Source of the DNA: Chitinophaga sancti
GTDB lineage: Bacteria; Bacteroidota; Bacteroidia; Chitinophagales; Chitinophagaceae
Length of the DNA stretch: 64,000 bases
NCBI RefSeq assembly: GCF_034424315.1
Contig: NZ_CP139972.1
Coordinates: forward strand, 434,001-498,000
Direction of reading: 5' to 3'
The notes below the pieces were generated by a model, which was not told where the DNA came from, made no database searches, and saw nothing but the letters and a program-made list of their open reading frames with translations. Below, piece after piece: positions 23,915 to 32,700 of this stretch. Numbering within the stretch: position 1 is the stretch's first letter; each line of letters starts with the position of its first letter. The position numbers and the translations under genes were made by a program.

Positions 23915-24580
23915 ATGATAACATATTTCGATAAGATCAGGCATTTATACGGCATTGCTGCAGCTGAAAGGATTGGTTTTGAGGCAGGAGAATTCAATCA
24001 TCCCTTACCGGAGGTGTTGATGGCCTACTACCTCAGTTTAGGCAAACAGGAGGCGATTAATTATACGCATAACAGGCTTTTACTACCCAGTGAGATCGAC
24101 TTTTCGCAGGATGATTACCTGGTGTTCTATGAAGAAAACCAGGGTGTGGTGTATTGGGGCATTAAAAAGGCTGATCTTGCTTTGCCGAATCCTCCTGTAT
24201 ACGGGAATTATTCAGGTGATGAAATGCAGCCTGACTGGCATCAGGAATGTGCGACTACAGATGGATTTTTGTTATTGATGGCCGTATATAACGGCGTACT
24301 TGGCGGACTGACATTCAACGCCAATTCGCTGGAACCAGTGCCTCCGGAAACCGTTGCTTATGTACAGGAAACCTATGAGGAACTAAAAGAAATCTCTCAT
24401 GCCAACCAAAGAGTCTATACGCGTGATTTCGAAGAAATGGTAAGTTTGTCTTTCGATAAAGAAGGTCATTGCACCGGGGCATTTATTGGTACCAATGACG
24501 CGGACCGCTTTGATGAAATGCTTGACAACCTGGAAATAGAATGGAATTATATTTCCCTGGAGGATGAAGACGAAGAATAG
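23915..24580 (+). CDS. SUKH-like (SMI1/KNR4) domain protein
   Basis: A 221-residue acidic protein. The first about 110 residues follow the SUKH/SMI1-KNR4 pattern: GFEAGEFNHPLPEVLMAYYLSLG, then DYLVFYEENQGVVYWGI and NPPVYGNYSG, ending in a helical TDGFLLLMAV. SUKH proteins are known as immunity proteins of polymorphic toxins and in other regulatory roles. Here no toxin gene is adjacent, so an orphan immunity-like role is inferred. The C-terminal half (FEEMVSLSFDKEGHCTGAFIG) is a beta-rich extension ending in a run of Asp/Glu. Own start region shared with the divergent MBL gene (42 bp between the starts). Confidence 0.7.
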   Translation: MITYFDKIRHLYGIAAAERIGFEAGEFNHPLPEVLMAYYLSLGKQEAINYTHNRLLLPSEIDFSQDDYLVFYEENQGVVYWGIKKADLALPNPPVYGNYSGDEMQPDWHQECATTDGFLLLMAVYNGVLGGLTFNANSLEPVPPETVAYVQETYEELKEISHANQRVYTRDFEEMVSLSFDKEGHCTGAFIGTNDADRFDEMLDNLEIEWNYISLEDEDEE

Positions 24581-24675
24581 TGAATCTATTCACCGGAACT
24601 CATTCCCTGGATAGGTATTTGTAATAGATACATGAGTTCACATAAAATCAGTAAATTAGGATATATATTCTGCCT

Positions 24676-24885
24676 ATGTATTTATTTGATGTCATCCTGA
24701 TCCTTGCAATAATTTTCCCCTTTGTAGCGGCCTATTTTATATCGCGTTCCATTTATCGCAAAGTCCGTGCAGCAGGGAAAAAAGGCCCTGTTCTCTACCG
24801 GGTTATTTCATTTGTAATCAGTTACCTGGTGATTTTCGCCGTATTTGTATACCTGGTCTTAATGAATTTACGGCTGGAGCGATAA
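24676..24885 (+). CDS. Small two-helix membrane protein
   Basis: A 69-residue protein with two hydrophobic segments (DVILILAIIFPFVAAYFIS; VISFVISYLVIFAVFVYLVL) linked by a basic loop (RSIYRKVRAAGKKGP), a positive-inside pattern suggesting an inner-membrane hairpin with a cytoplasmic loop. No family recognised. Its 3' end overlaps the end of the convergent DUF2306 gene by 64 bp, which could couple their expression by antisense. Confidence 0.65.
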   Translation: MYLFDVILILAIIFPFVAAYFISRSIYRKVRAAGKKGPVLYRVISFVISYLVIFAVFVYLVLMNLRLER

Positions 24886-25490
24886 ATCCACCATTCAGCA
24901 AAGAGTAAATTGGGAACAAATCCCATCCATGCATCTATCATGTACAATGTGAGCGGATCAGGATGGAAGGTTTGGAGTAATATTACCTTCCAGGTTCGCA
25001 GTGTTATGGCCGAAAAGGTCAGCGCATAACTGCGGATCATGTATCTTTTATGCGCAGCAATATCTCCTTTTTTAACCTTCACCAGGGCCTTGTAAGTAAA
25101 GTAAAACCACAGGCAATCCAGCAGGATAAAAGCTAGTTTAGAAGGCCATAATCCATTGGCATACGCACCCATGATCAGCCCCACCGGGAAGTTGATGATC
25201 AAAATATCAATCACGTAGATTTTCCCTATTAATTTATGTGCCCTGCGATAGTGGTGCAGAAAATGTGCTGAGAACTGTGTGAATCCTGCTGCCAGTGCCA
25301 GGATACTGGAAAAAACATGGATGTAAAAAGCCGTTTTCCATATAGGAATATGGAGGTACTCCTGTTTAAATTCCAGGAAATGAATATTCGTCTGGAAGCT
25401 GGAGTAATCAATGATCATGCGCAGCATCAGGAAGGTGCCCACAGAAAGTACCAGGTAGGCAATAAATGATTGCACAATGCGAACGATCAT
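24822..25490 (-). CDS. DUF2306-family integral membrane protein
   Basis: A 222-residue membrane protein with about seven hydrophobic segments. It contains the conserved histidines and motifs of the DUF2306 family: HVFSSILALAAGFTQF, HHYRRAHKLIGKIYV and AAHKRYMIRSYALTFSAITLR. Function unknown; the paired His residues suggest metal or heme binding (inference). The upstream element TATATTTA, one base off consensus, ends 4 nt before the ATG. The C-terminal 64 bp overlap the small membrane protein on the opposite strand. Confidence 0.85.
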   Translation of the reverse strand: MIVRIVQSFIAYLVLSVGTFLMLRMIIDYSSFQTNIHFLEFKQEYLHIPIWKTAFYIHVFSSILALAAGFTQFSAHFLHHYRRAHKLIGKIYVIDILIINFPVGLIMGAYANGLWPSKLAFILLDCLWFYFTYKALVKVKKGDIAAHKRYMIRSYALTFSAITLRTWKVILLQTFHPDPLTLYMIDAWMGFVPNLLFAEWWIYRSSRKFIKTRYTNTAKITR

Positions 25491-26028
25491 GGATTAAATA
25501 TACATCCAATTTTCTTTACAGGTTATATAATTCATACCCCCCGTTCCAGGTAGAACCCCAACAACCCGGCAAAAGGCATCGCCGGCTTTTCAGTCATCCC
25601 TCTCATTAAAAGTAACAGACCATTCGTCCGGGAACTTGCTTTACCGGCACATGCCATGCCCATTCCCCTAAATGGGCGAAACCGGGGTTGACAAAAAAAT
25701 AAAATGAAGGCGCTGAGAATTGTGTAAAAACCATTTCGTCTCTGGGAGGGGTACCCTTTTAATCAGCTTCATGACCTGGAAGGTAGGAGTACAAAACTGG
25801 TCAAAAAGTAGGGTATCCGGGTAATAACGGGCAGATAACCCGTAGATAAGCCGCCTCTTTTAAGATGCGGGTCATAGGCGGCTTATAGGCGGGATATCTG
25901 CGGGATATCTGCGGGATATCTCTCTTTTTTACCAGTCTTTGGACTGGCCCCGATATAGGTTTACATGTGGGCTAATTACTCCTCTTATCAGCCTATTGGA
26001 TTTACCCGGCTCTTAGCTCCTGGGGTAA
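25491..26028. other. Gene-poor stretch with hairpin and 11-bp triplicate
   Basis: No credible gene. Between 25846 and 25886 is a 10-bp perfect hairpin (ATAAGCCGCC / GGCGGCTTAT, 21-nt loop). It is followed at once by three exact tandem copies of GCGGGATATCT (25889-25921) and a T-run. The rest shows no promoter or RNA signature that I can support. Confidence 0.5.
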
Positions 26029-26277
26029 TTAATCCTTTACCGGTAGATAGTTTTTCACCAGTTTAAAGCTGTTATCATTGGAATCCACCTCATAAAAGAA
26101 AAGGGAATCGTGTTCCATCATCACCCTGTTTTCCAGGTCCTCATCTGGTACAGGGGCTCCCCTGGTAGGAATAAGAAGTAATGCAAACAAGGTCTTCCAG
26201 TTATCACTTTTGGAGGTATAGGTGCTCCTATCATAGGTATTTCCATTCATTAGTGCCTGGAAGCATCCGCTCATCAT
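26029..26277 (-). CDS. Small hypothetical protein
   Basis: An 82-residue frame with a short hydrophobic middle (LFALLLIPTRG) and an acidic, Asp/Glu-rich C-terminus (DEDLENRVMMEHDSLFFYEVDSNDN). No signal peptide or lipobox; no recognised family. Divergent from the DUF4450 gene with 45 bp between start codons. It may be a degraded or partial gene; there is no close promoter match. Confidence 0.4.
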   Translation of the reverse strand: MMSGCFQALMNGNTYDRSTYTSKSDNWKTLFALLLIPTRGAPVPDEDLENRVMMEHDSLFFYEVDSNDNSFKLVKNYLPVKD

Positions 26278-26322
26278 AGGGATTAATGAATGCTAAAAAT
26301 ATTTACTTTATATTGTATTGTT

Positions 26323-29300
26323 ATGAAAAATTGTACCCTTTGTTTGTTCCTGTTGTTCCACACATTTGCAGGAATTGCCCAGAAAGCCGACTTAATCGAG
26401 CAAACATCCTATAACGACGATAAAAGGGGAACAGCCAGAACCTTGCAATATCATCCGGAAGGAAAGGAATTCGTTTGTATAAACGGTAAAAACCGGTATA
26501 CAAGGGCATTATATGGCGGGCCTACCGCTTTCAGGCTGGAGACGGGTGACCGACCCGTATTTGCAGCCTATATAGACAAAAACAGCCAGCATATCAGTTT
26601 TTGGGTAACTATGCCGGGAAAGGGGAGAAAAGCCCTGGATTCCACCTCTTTTTGTGAAGCACGGTACCTGGCGGGCAAACGCAGCTACTTACTCAGGGAT
26701 TCATCCTGGGGGAATGGGGAATTGCGCATCAGTGTACTGGCATTTTATGACAGGGAAGGAGCTGTATGGAAAATTGATTATAGTAACATGCCGGCAGGAA
26801 GCATCGTTTCTGCAGGGATGACAAAGATCCGTGCACAAAAACTTTTTCGTTCCGGAGATATGGGTGCCGATCCGCCGGGGGTATTTGAAGCACCTGATAA
26901 GCCGGTATATACAAATATTTGTCAGCTGGAAAAGAGTGCCTGTATTGTTTTCAGTGACTTAAAATTAAGTGTTGTCAATACATCCGCACTCTTTGATACC
27001 ACAGAAAAAGAAAGAGCACAACTCGCTGATCGTATGCAGCTTACAACACCTGATCCCTTTATTAATCCCATTGCCGGCGCATTGGTAACTGCGGCAGATG
27101 GTATCTGGGATGGCAAAAGCTGGTTGCACGGCGCTATTGGCTGGCGGATGCCGCTCACGGGTTGGCGGGCTGCCTATGCCGGCGATTTCCTGGGCATGCA
27201 TGATCGTGCCAGGATTCACTTTGATGGATATGCTGCCAGCCAGGTGACGAATGTACCCAATACCATTCCGCACCCTGCACAGGATACTGCGCTCGACCTG
27301 GCCCGTGCTGTCAAAAAATGGGGTACACCCATGTATAGTAATGGCTACATTGCCCGTAATCCGGATCGCCCCGATCAGATGCATCATTACGATATGAACC
27401 TAGTGTACATCGATGCGTTGCTCTGGCATTTACAATGGACCGGTGATCTTGCTTACGCAAAGAAAATCTGGCCTGTGCTCAGCAGGCACCTGGCCTGGGA
27501 GAAACTGAATTTTGATCCCGACAATGATGGTTTATACGATGCCTATGCCTGCATCTGGGCCAGCGATGGCATGTATTACAATTCCGGTGCCGTTACCTAT
27601 TCTTCTGCTTATAATTGCCGGGCGAATAAACTGGCAGCCCTCATTGCAGAAAAGATAGGAGAGGATCCACTGCCTTACCGGGCAGAAGCCACTAAAATAC
27701 TAAGTGCCATCCAGGCACGTTTATGGCTGCCCGAAAAAGGGCACTGGGCGGAATACCAGGATTATATGGGGCTGAAACGGGTACACGGAAGTGCGGGTGT
27801 GTACACAATTTATCATGCCATTGACAGTGATGTACCTGGTGCTGTACAGGCCTTTCAGGCCACCCGTTACCTCGATACACAGATCCCTCATATCCCTGTA
27901 AAGGGAATTGGTCTGAAAGATGAGGGCTATGCCACGATTGCTACCAGTAACTGGATGCCCTATACCTGGAGTACGAACAATGTGGCTTTTGCGGAGGTAA
28001 TGCATACTGCACTGGCCTATTTCGAGGCCGGCAGAAATGAAGCTGGTTTCCAACTGTTCAAAAGTGCCATATTGGATGGTATGTACCTGGGTGATAGCCC
28101 GGGGAATTTTGGCCAGATCTCCTTTTACGATGCCGCCAGGGGAGAGTGTTACCGCGATTTCGGCGATGCTATCGGGGTGGCTGCCCGTTTGCTGGTCCAG
28201 GGATTGTTTGGCATCCGCCCGGATGCATTGAATAAGCGGATCATTATCAGGCCTGGTTTCCCTGCGTCCTGGCCATATGCCTCCTTAAAAACCCCTGATC
28301 TGTCTTTTGATTATAAGAATGATACCTACCATATTGTTACTCATTTTCCGGCTATTGAATTGCAGATCCCTGCAAAGAAAGATCATATTAAAAAGATCAC
28401 TGTAAATGGTAAGGCGGCCCCTTGGCAAATGTCTGCTGCCGTGGCGGGCACCCCGCTTATTTCAATCAATATTCCTGCCGGTACCTGTGATGTGAGGATC
28501 GAATGGGCAGGAAAGGACATTGTCATTCCACCACTGACCGGTGAGCAAACTACCTTCAAAACAATCAGGCAGGGGGAGATGACATGGCTGGCAGCACAGG
28601 GTGTCAATACACCATCACCCGATATGACGGCTTATACTGCTTTCTCCCGGCTACAACCTGGATTATGTGAGCAGGTCAACATAGATACCCAGTTGAACGC
28701 AGCCCTGAAAGATATTTTTCAAAACGAATATCGCTCTCCCCGTTCACCCTATACCACCTTGCAGATTCCCCTGCATGGAATAGGAGAGTGGACACATCCT
28801 AAAACAACAGCAGCAATTGCAGCAGATATAAAATACGATTTCCCGGTTCCTTTCCGCATTTCCCACAAAGAGAAAAACGTTGTATTTACATCGCTTTGGG
28901 ATAATTACCCAGACAGTGTACAGCTGGCCATAAATGGCAAAGCAAACCATGCCTATCTTTTATTGGCAGGCAGCACGAATTCCATGCAAAGCCGTATTGA
29001 GAATGGCCGGGTCACTATTGTATATAAGGATGGTTCCCGGCAGCTCACAGCGCTGGTCAACCCGGAAACCTGGTGCCCGGTGGAACAGGATTATTTTACA
29101 GATAGCCTCGCTTTTAAAATGAATCAGCCAAAGCCCTGGCGCCTTCATTTCAAAACGGGTTTAGTGAGTCAGGACCTGGGCCGCGACCTGAAAATTAAGG
29201 GTGTATATGGCCGTGAAATTGATGGAGGAGCGGGGATGCTGCTGGATATTAAATTGGACCCGGAAAAAGAATTGAGTACCCTCACCCTTCAGGCATTGTC

Positions 29301-29352
29301 CAACGATGTGGTAGTTGGTTTAATGGCGCTTACTTTGCAACGCAGCAGGTAA
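26323..29352 (+). CDS. Secreted DUF4450 glycosidase-like protein
   Basis: A protein of about 1,009 residues with signal peptide MKNCTLCLFLLFHTFAGIAQ, placing the start at ATG 26323 rather than 26290. The N-terminal beta domain (about 30-240) is followed by an (alpha/alpha)6 toroid resembling GH78-type six-hairpin glycosidases. The toroid includes WDGKSWLHGAIGWRMPLTGW, DRPDQMHHYDMNLVYIDALLWHLQWTG, DNDGLYDAYACIWASDGMYY and NWMPYTWSTNNVAFAEVMHTAL. C-terminal beta domains make up the last about 300 residues. This matches Bacteroidota DUF4450 proteins, which are associated with polysaccharide degradation and probably act as glycosidases; substrate not established. No SusCD pair is nearby. No T9SS C-terminal domain, so it is probably periplasmic. 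Confidence 0.85.
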   Translation: MKNCTLCLFLLFHTFAGIAQKADLIEQTSYNDDKRGTARTLQYHPEGKEFVCINGKNRYTRALYGGPTAFRLETGDRPVFAAYIDKNSQHISFWVTMPGKGRKALDSTSFCEARYLAGKRSYLLRDSSWGNGELRISVLAFYDREGAVWKIDYSNMPAGSIVSAGMTKIRAQKLFRSGDMGADPPGVFEAPDKPVYTNICQLEKSACIVFSDLKLSVVNTSALFDTTEKERAQLADRMQLTTPDPFINPIAGALVTAADGIWDGKSWLHGAIGWRMPLTGWRAAYAGDFLGMHDRARIHFDGYAASQVTNVPNTIPHPAQDTALDLARAVKKWGTPMYSNGYIARNPDRPDQMHHYDMNLVYIDALLWHLQWTGDLAYAKKIWPVLSRHLAWEKLNFDPDNDGLYDAYACIWASDGMYYNSGAVTYSSAYNCRANKLAALIAEKIGEDPLPYRAEATKILSAIQARLWLPEKGHWAEYQDYMGLKRVHGSAGVYTIYHAIDSDVPGAVQAFQATRYLDTQIPHIPVKGIGLKDEGYATIATSNWMPYTWSTNNVAFAEVMHTALAYFEAGRNEAGFQLFKSAILDGMYLGDSPGNFGQISFYDAARGECYRDFGDAIGVAARLLVQGLFGIRPDALNKRIIIRPGFPASWPYASLKTPDLSFDYKNDTYHIVTHFPAIELQIPAKKDHIKKITVNGKAAPWQMSAAVAGTPLISINIPAGTCDVRIEWAGKDIVIPPLTGEQTTFKTIRQGEMTWLAAQGVNTPSPDMTAYTAFSRLQPGLCEQVNIDTQLNAALKDIFQNEYRSPRSPYTTLQIPLHGIGEWTHPKTTAAIAADIKYDFPVPFRISHKEKNVVFTSLWDNYPDSVQLAINGKANHAYLLLAGSTNSMQSRIENGRVTIVYKDGSRQLTALVNPETWCPVEQDYFTDSLAFKMNQPKPWRLHFKTGLVSQDLGRDLKIKGVYGREIDGGAGMLLDIKLDPEKELSTLTLQALSNDVVVGLMALTLQRSR

Positions 29353-29396
29353 GGTAACTCACAATATCGTACAATTGATAATATACTACCACAATA

Positions 29397-29426
29397 GGGG
29401 CTTTTTTTACCTCAAAAAGCCCTTTT
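29397..29426 (+). terminator. Terminator of the DUF4450 gene
   Basis: GGGCTTTTT (29398-29406) pairs with AAAAAGCCC (29414-29422), with a T-run before and after; about 45 bp after the stop at 29352. Confidence 0.75.
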
Positions 29427-29471
29427 AACCTACTCCCAAACGCAAATATTATAAAAATTATTGCATTCTAA

Positions 29472-29506
29472 AAAAGCTTTATAAGTTATTGACTTATAAG
29501 GCTTTT
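29472..29506. other. 15-bp hairpin between the terminator and the giant gene
   Basis: Arms at 29472-29486 (starting AAAAGC) and 29492-29506 (ending GCTTTT) pair over 15 bp with one wobble and a 5-nt loop. It could be a second terminator or an element of the giant gene's upstream region. The 29353-29799 gap holds only this, the terminator, a -7 element and a small upstream reading frame. Confidence 0.5.
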
Positions 29507-29628
29507 GCTGCTCTCCTCGTGTCGTCCTGACTTTTGTTATCAATTTGTTAAAAACTCGTATTTGTTTGATTGCCAGTTGTCAAGGAGTTTTATCAATTAT
29601 AATATATTAAAATATATCAAACTTATTT

Positions 29629-29636
29629 TATATTTG
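29629..29636 (+). promoter_or_regulatory. -7 element of the giant surface protein gene
   Basis: TATATTTG, a perfect TAnnTTTG match, about 163 nt before the ATG at 29800, giving a leader of about 155 nt. No clear -33 TTG. The long leader contrasts with the near-leaderless genes elsewhere. Confidence 0.55.
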
Positions 29637-29664
29637 CTCGTTCGTATATAATTATCATTGGCCT

Positions 29665-29757
29665 ATGAAACACATTTACAAACACCGGCTTGCCATCAAT
29701 AGGATGGACTTTCGCCCTCAAAATTATGAAAATGCTAAACGGGTGACAACAGCCTGA
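29665..29757 (+). CDS. Possible 30-codon upstream ORF in the giant gene's leader
   Basis: Begins ATG at 29665 and ends TGA at 29755-29757, coding for a basic 30-residue peptide starting MKHIYKHRLAINRMDF. It lies wholly in the predicted leader of the giant gene and ends 42 nt before its ATG, where it could modulate translation. It may be coincidental. Confidence 0.3.
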   Translation: MKHIYKHRLAINRMDFRPQNYENAKRVTTA

Positions 29758-29799
29758 AACTGAAGACACTCTGATAGTAATTTTTCAAAAAGTACGAAG

Positions 29800-32700
29800 A
29801 TGAAGAAGATTCTAATCCTATTATGCGGCTGTTTGTTGCTATTTACTGGTATTGCGAGGTCTCAAACCTGGTATGTAAACATGCCCGATACGGTTTGTAT
29901 GTCTACCAATACAGGCTCTGGTGACCAGGTTAAGTTCACCAGTATGAACGCCCAGCTGGCAAGCGGCAAAAATTCAAAGACCACCTGGACCGTTAAGACT
30001 CCGAACAACTCAGAGTCTGATTATAACGTCCTATATACGCAGAACCCATCGGGGGCTACTAAGACAGACAAGCTGAAACTAACGGATCTGCTCACCCTGC
30101 AGTTCCTGACACCGGGTAAATATGTATTTACCCTGACTGTAAGTTATAAGCCTGGTAGTACTGCCACAACAATTACCACCAAGGATAGTCTTTATGTGGT
30201 AGACTGTACGATGTCCACCTGTAGTGGTGGTGATGCACAAATGCCCGGGTTTACTGAGAACTTTGGTACCCTGCCAAGCAATGCCACCCGTATGGCCTAT
30301 TCCCCAAGCTCTGCCATTACTTATCTATATTCTGCATCCGGTGACCCGGCAGATAATTATTATGCGATCTCTAATTCAACCCACCTGAAAGGTGACTGGA
30401 TCACGACCAACGACCATACAGGTACTACCCGTGGTGGTATGCTGGTGTGTAACTCCGGTTTTACAAAATCTACCTTCTTCCAGAAGCAGGTAGATGGACT
30501 TTGTCGTGGTTCAGTATATAATTTTAGTGCCTGGTTTATAAATACGGATAGTTCGCAGGTAATGACGCAAACCTGTGCTTCGGGCTTTATCTATGCCGGG
30601 GTAACTTTCCAGATTCTGAATGCGGCCAATACGAGTCAGGTATTAGCCAGCTTCAAGACCAATGACGTTTCGCCCAACTTTGACAAAGCCACCTGGCAGA
30701 AGTTCGGGGGCTCGTTCACCGTGCCATCTGGTGTGAGTAGTGTAATTGTACGAATTGTCAACAACCATCCTGGAGGCTGTGGTAACGATATTGCGGTGGA
30801 TGATATCCAGTTCTCTTATTGTAGCCCCATCATCCAGGCCGGAATTCTTGGTTCTGCCAGTACCCTGAAAGAGGTTTTGTGCGAGGGCGTTGCTACGACC
30901 CTCGTTTCTTCATATACACCAAAAGCTTATTTTACGAGTCCTGCTTACCAGTGGGAAATGTCTGATGACCAGGGTATAACCTGGTTTAATGTTCCTTATG
31001 GTACTGCCAATAAAGATACCCTCGTCATTAAATCAGGTGAACTGAAAGGTACCAAAGATGTATCTTATGATTACCTGTTCCGTGTCAGGATCTTTGAGGC
31101 CGGAAGCTCTGCGGCTACCTGTGCTGCCCCTTCATCAGCGGTCAAGATCACAATCCTGCCGATGCCTGTCCTGAACCTTACCAAGGCGCAGGTCTGTGTG
31201 GGTGATGAGGTGCTGCTACATGCGTCAGGAGGTTATGATAGATATAGCTGGAACGATTTGGATTCTTCTATCAATACACAAGACAGGTCTATAAAGGTTA
31301 TTAGTGATACAACCATCAAAGTATATGGTTACCTTACTTATAGTGTGGAAAATAAAACCTGTAGGGATTCGAACCAGGCTTTTATCGGTAAGAATGATAA
31401 GCCAGTTGTGGAACTTGCAGCTTCTGATACAGCCATTTGTTTGGGTAACAGGGTGACACTGAGTATTGCGGATGGGCTGGCGCCTACTGCTGCTAATGGT
31501 ATTCATATAAAATGGTATAGGGGTTCGAGTGTTGCTACCGGTACATATTACCCGGATGGTGATGACCAGACAACTGTTGTTTTAAATACAGAAACATTGG
31601 CTGACAGCACCTGGATTGTTGTTGTCACGAATAGTACGTGTACGGTTACTTCAAAACCTCTTACTGTACACCTCACGGAAATACCGGTACCAGATCCGGG
31701 CACACACGTCACTCATTGTGCGGAAAATCCGACTGATGCAGATGGGTATTTCACCATGACGCGTCCTACCATTCCCAATACTAATTCATATTGGACAGTC
31801 ATTGATGTTTCCGGTCCAGGTCTGTCAGGTGATCCTGCCAGTATCAATTTTGGTGATTACGTTCGTTTCGTAACCTCCAATAAAAGGGCTGATGCCACCA
31901 TTAACCTAACTACGCCAGGCATTACCGCTATTCTTCAATATAGATTGCAGGCTGCGGGAAATGCCAATTGTTTGGGTTATGCTTATGATACCCTCACACT
32001 GATTACCGGCGCAACCACAGCTAACGCTGGTCCTGACAGTACCCTCTGTGGCACATCCAACACGTTCGTGATGCAGGCAAATGAGCCGAATGTAGACCTG
32101 ACGGATGATTTCGCAGAGAGTGGCGCCTGGACAATTGTAGGCGGACCTAATGCTGATGTAACCATCGCTGACACAACCGCTTATAATACGACCGTTAAAA
32201 TAAGCAACGGTAAGTACCAGGATGTGACCCTGCGCTGGACCATTAGGAATGTATCAGGTTGCGGAACTAATTATGATGATGTAGTATTACATTATACTGC
32301 ACCGCCAACCATGGTGCTGAAACCAGATACAGTTTGTAACACACTGGGTTATTTCGAAATGGATACTGTTTCTACTACAGGTAATCCTACTTATTATAGT
32401 GTAACCAGTGCGGTACCTGGATTCTCTGCAATACCTGAAACGCAGATCACCTCATGGCCGATCACCGTTCCTATTCCTACAGGTTTAACAAATGCTCAAT
32501 ATACCTTTACTGTCAACTTCAGAAGCGATAATGGGGGTTGTGCCGGATCTGCTACAATCAAAGTAAATGTTGAAACGCCTCCAACTGCGCCAACCGGTGT
32601 AACAGTAGGTTCTCCAAACATTTGTACCAGCGGTACGACTACACTGACTGTTGTCGGTGGTACACTGGGTAAGAATGCAGATGGTACCAATGCTGGTAAA

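Noticed and set aside
24580..24639. Short palindromes GTGAAT-CT-ATTCAC and GAACTCAT/ATGAGTTC after the SUKH-like gene
   Set aside because: Arms are 6-8 bp with long or AT-rich spacing and no T-run; not enough to call a terminator or operator.
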